This document shows positions 62,597 to 64,000 of a DNA stretch of 64,000 nt, in pieces. Origin of the DNA: Cystobacter fuscus (lineage in GTDB: Bacteria > Myxococcota > Myxococcia > Myxococcales > Myxococcaceae); the NCBI RefSeq assembly GCF_002305875.1, contig NZ_CP022098.1:12152001-12216000 (forward strand), in the 5' to 3' direction. How positions within the stretch are numbered: position 1 is the stretch's first letter; each line of letters begins with the position of its first letter. The notes under the pieces were generated by a model. The model was given only the letters and a program-made list of their open reading frames with translations, was not told the origin of the DNA and made no database searches. Position numbers and translations under genes: made by a program.

Positions 62597-64000
62597 TTAC
62601 CTTCCGAAAAGCGGCTGGGCGAGGAGCCGCGACCAGCGGTACGTCCTGACATCGTAACGGTTGATGATCCACTCCCCGTCTCCGCTGCCCCCCTGCCGGT
62701 ACTTGAAGAGGAAATCGCCCTGTGGGCCCCGGTAGAAGCGGGGATAGGTGGCCTGCGTCTCCAGTGTTCCCACCATGGGCTGACGGGCGAACGACGAGGC
62801 GACGAGCCCGCGCGACCGCCAGTAGGTGAGCGCATGGCCGTGCAGGTCGCCCGACAGGTGGATGTCGTGGTTGTCGTCGACCTCCAGCGTGAGATAGTTG
62901 TGGCTGTCCCAGCCCTTGAATTGATCATCGAGGACCTTGTAGGTCCATGCCCCGTCGCCATTGCGGATGGCGACCTTCACGCGCCGGTTGGCGTCGTAGT
63001 AGGCGACGAGCTGGTGCCGCTTGAAGACCACGAAGTCGAACGTGGCGGAGCTCCCGCCCCAGGCCCGGTCGACGCGGCTGGCGCGCCAGAGTTTCGCCGT
63101 CGCGTCGTAGCTCCAGACGACGAGATCCGTCAGGAACTTGTCCGGGCAGGTCGTCTCCGTGGGCTGCGACACGGAGAGCGCGCGTCCCGAGCAATCATAG
63201 GGCAGGTCCCGATTCGTGGGCATCGACTCCCAGCGCAGGTAATAGGTCAGCGCCGGATCCTGAGCGTCCCAGTGCAGCGGTCCATCCGTGGCGCCGAGTG
63301 AGGCGATCTCTCCCGTCCCGGAGATATCCGCGCTCCCCCCCTCCAGGCGGTTCTGATGGATCTTCCACTGACCGCCCTCGAGCCGGGCGTTGTAGACCTG
63401 GGTGGTCCAGACGGGCGGCACGTCCGCGGAATAGACAACCTTGTACGTCTGATAGGTCACGACGGGGCGGCCCTCGCCATCGAAGCCGACATTCAGGTTG
63501 TTGAGCACGCCCTGGTGGGTTTGGATCGGATCGACGACGGCGTGGGACGCGGTCGTGAGGGGAAGCGTGAGCTTCTCCCCGCAGGTGTTGTACCAGTTCA
63601 CCAGATCCTGGCTCCGGGCCACCGAGACGCTGTGATTGGTCTCCACCGCGGGCGTCTCCCGCCACACCCAGGCCATGTAGACCCAGGGCTGGCCCTGGCC
63701 CTGGGCGTTGCCCGAGGGATACGCATTTCGCTCCACGTTGTCGTTCCAGAGCGACGGCATGCACCCACGGGGTGCGCTCCCGAGCGGATGGGGGAAGCGA
63801 ATCTTCCCCGAGTTCACGAGGGCCGAGTTCCGCACGGTGCCGAGCACGCGCAGCCCATGGACGTAGAGTGGCTGCCCGCCGACCGCCGCGAGGACGCTCT
63901 CCGGAATGGCCACGTGGAAGCGATAGCGTCCGTTGCCCGCTCCGCACCGCTCTCCGACCGCCGACTCGGCCATGAATTGCGAGGCCCCTTCGAGGACCAG
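62597..64000 (-). CDS. Secreted BNR_4-like beta-propeller protein (partial)
   Basis: At least 468 residues; the gene runs off the right edge, since the frame stays open through LVLEGASQFMAES. Contains HVAIPESVLAAVGGQPLYVHGLRV with ALVNSG, then a long propeller-like region with repeated motifs (WVYMAWVWRETPAVETNHSV, VTYQTYKVVYSAD, LTYYLRWESMPTNRDLPYDC, FKGWDSHNYLTLEVDDNHDIHLSGDLHGHALTYW split in the middle). The HSGDLHG-like segment fits BNR_4 proteins, often found with polysaccharide lyases and glycosidases. Probably works with the galactanase downstream in breaking down plant or algal polysaccharide. Confidence 0.72.
   Translation of the reverse strand: MVLEGASQFMAESAVGERCGAGNGRYRFHVAIPESVLAAVGGQPLYVHGLRVLGTVRNSALVNSGKIRFPHPLGSAPRGCMPSLWNDNVERNAYPSGNAQGQGQPWVYMAWVWRETPAVETNHSVSVARSQDLVNWYNTCGEKLTLPLTTASHAVVDPIQTHQGVLNNLNVGFDGEGRPVVTYQTYKVVYSADVPPVWTTQVYNARLEGGQWKIHQNRLEGGSADISGTGEIASLGATDGPLHWDAQDPALTYYLRWESMPTNRDLPYDCSGRALSVSQPTETTCPDKFLTDLVVWSYDATAKLWRASRVDRAWGGSSATFDFVVFKRHQLVAYYDANRRVKVAIRNGDGAWTYKVLDDQFKGWDSHNYLTLEVDDNHDIHLSGDLHGHALTYWRSRGLVASSFARQPMVGTLETQATYPRFYRGPQGDFLFKYRQGGSGDGEWIINRYDVRTYRWSRLLAQPLFGR

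Overview
This window comes from a high-GC, delta-type bacterium, most likely a myxobacterium of the Cystobacter/Archangium group. The inference rests on overall gene style: strong G/C third positions, several eukaryote-like Ser/Thr kinases, many lipoproteins, SitA-like lipoprotein toxins with adjacent immunity genes, PilA-like secreted fragments and secreted hydrolases. No rRNA, no complete tRNA and no CRISPR array were seen. All family names are from motif recognition by eye; no database search was run.

Layout. 1-7.4 kb: tail of a secreted-protein gene, a TctD/TctE-like two-component pair, an AAA ATPase plus TOPRIM-like pair (first OLD-like candidate defence pair), a GIDE-type membrane protein, a deoxyribosyltransferase-like/NudK fusion and a PAS histidine kinase. 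7.7-15.8 kb: RtcB RNA ligase; a second ATPase/TOPRIM-like pair with clearly lower GC; a SitA-like lipoprotein toxin (Tox-REase-5-like) with an Imm52-like immunity gene; a Ser/Thr kinase; a pilin-like secreted protein. 15.8-28 kb: MFS transporter, an mprF-acvB operon for lysyl-phosphatidylglycerol synthesis and hydrolysis, LysE exporter, aldo/keto reductase, Flp-pilin-like peptide, a large zinc-finger/kinase/CHASE2/degenerate-cyclase protein, and an HTH-PIN toxin-antitoxin pair. 28-37.5 kb: ordinary metabolism (pgm, glgC, a class V aminotransferase, a pyruvate-oxidase-like enzyme with a zinc dehydrogenase, and a DUF3445-like protein).

37.6-51.4 kb is the accessory part. It is bounded by two same-strand copies of a sequence resembling a tRNA/tmRNA 3' end (38485 and 51408). 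It contains broken genes (ADH tail, IS66 fragment, carboxymuconolactone-decarboxylase start, SDR tail, a frameshifted lipoprotein copy), a frameshifted REP-associated (RAYT) transposase and six or more GGTGTCA-type repeats, three of which sit exactly where a gene fragment ends. Intact cargo includes a HEPN-like protein, two aldo/keto reductases, a LysR/SDR divergent pair, an MmyB-type regulator with two TGTCC-N11-GGACA operators, and a second lipoprotein toxin (GIY-YIG-like) with an Imm26-like immunity gene.

51.5-64 kb: a second MmyB-type regulator diverging from a zinc dehydrogenase, a giant lipoprotein subtilase with eleven Ig-like repeats, a small two-gene unit, remnant DNA, and a probable polysaccharide-degrading operon (GH30-type galactanase plus a BNR_4-like protein running off the right edge).
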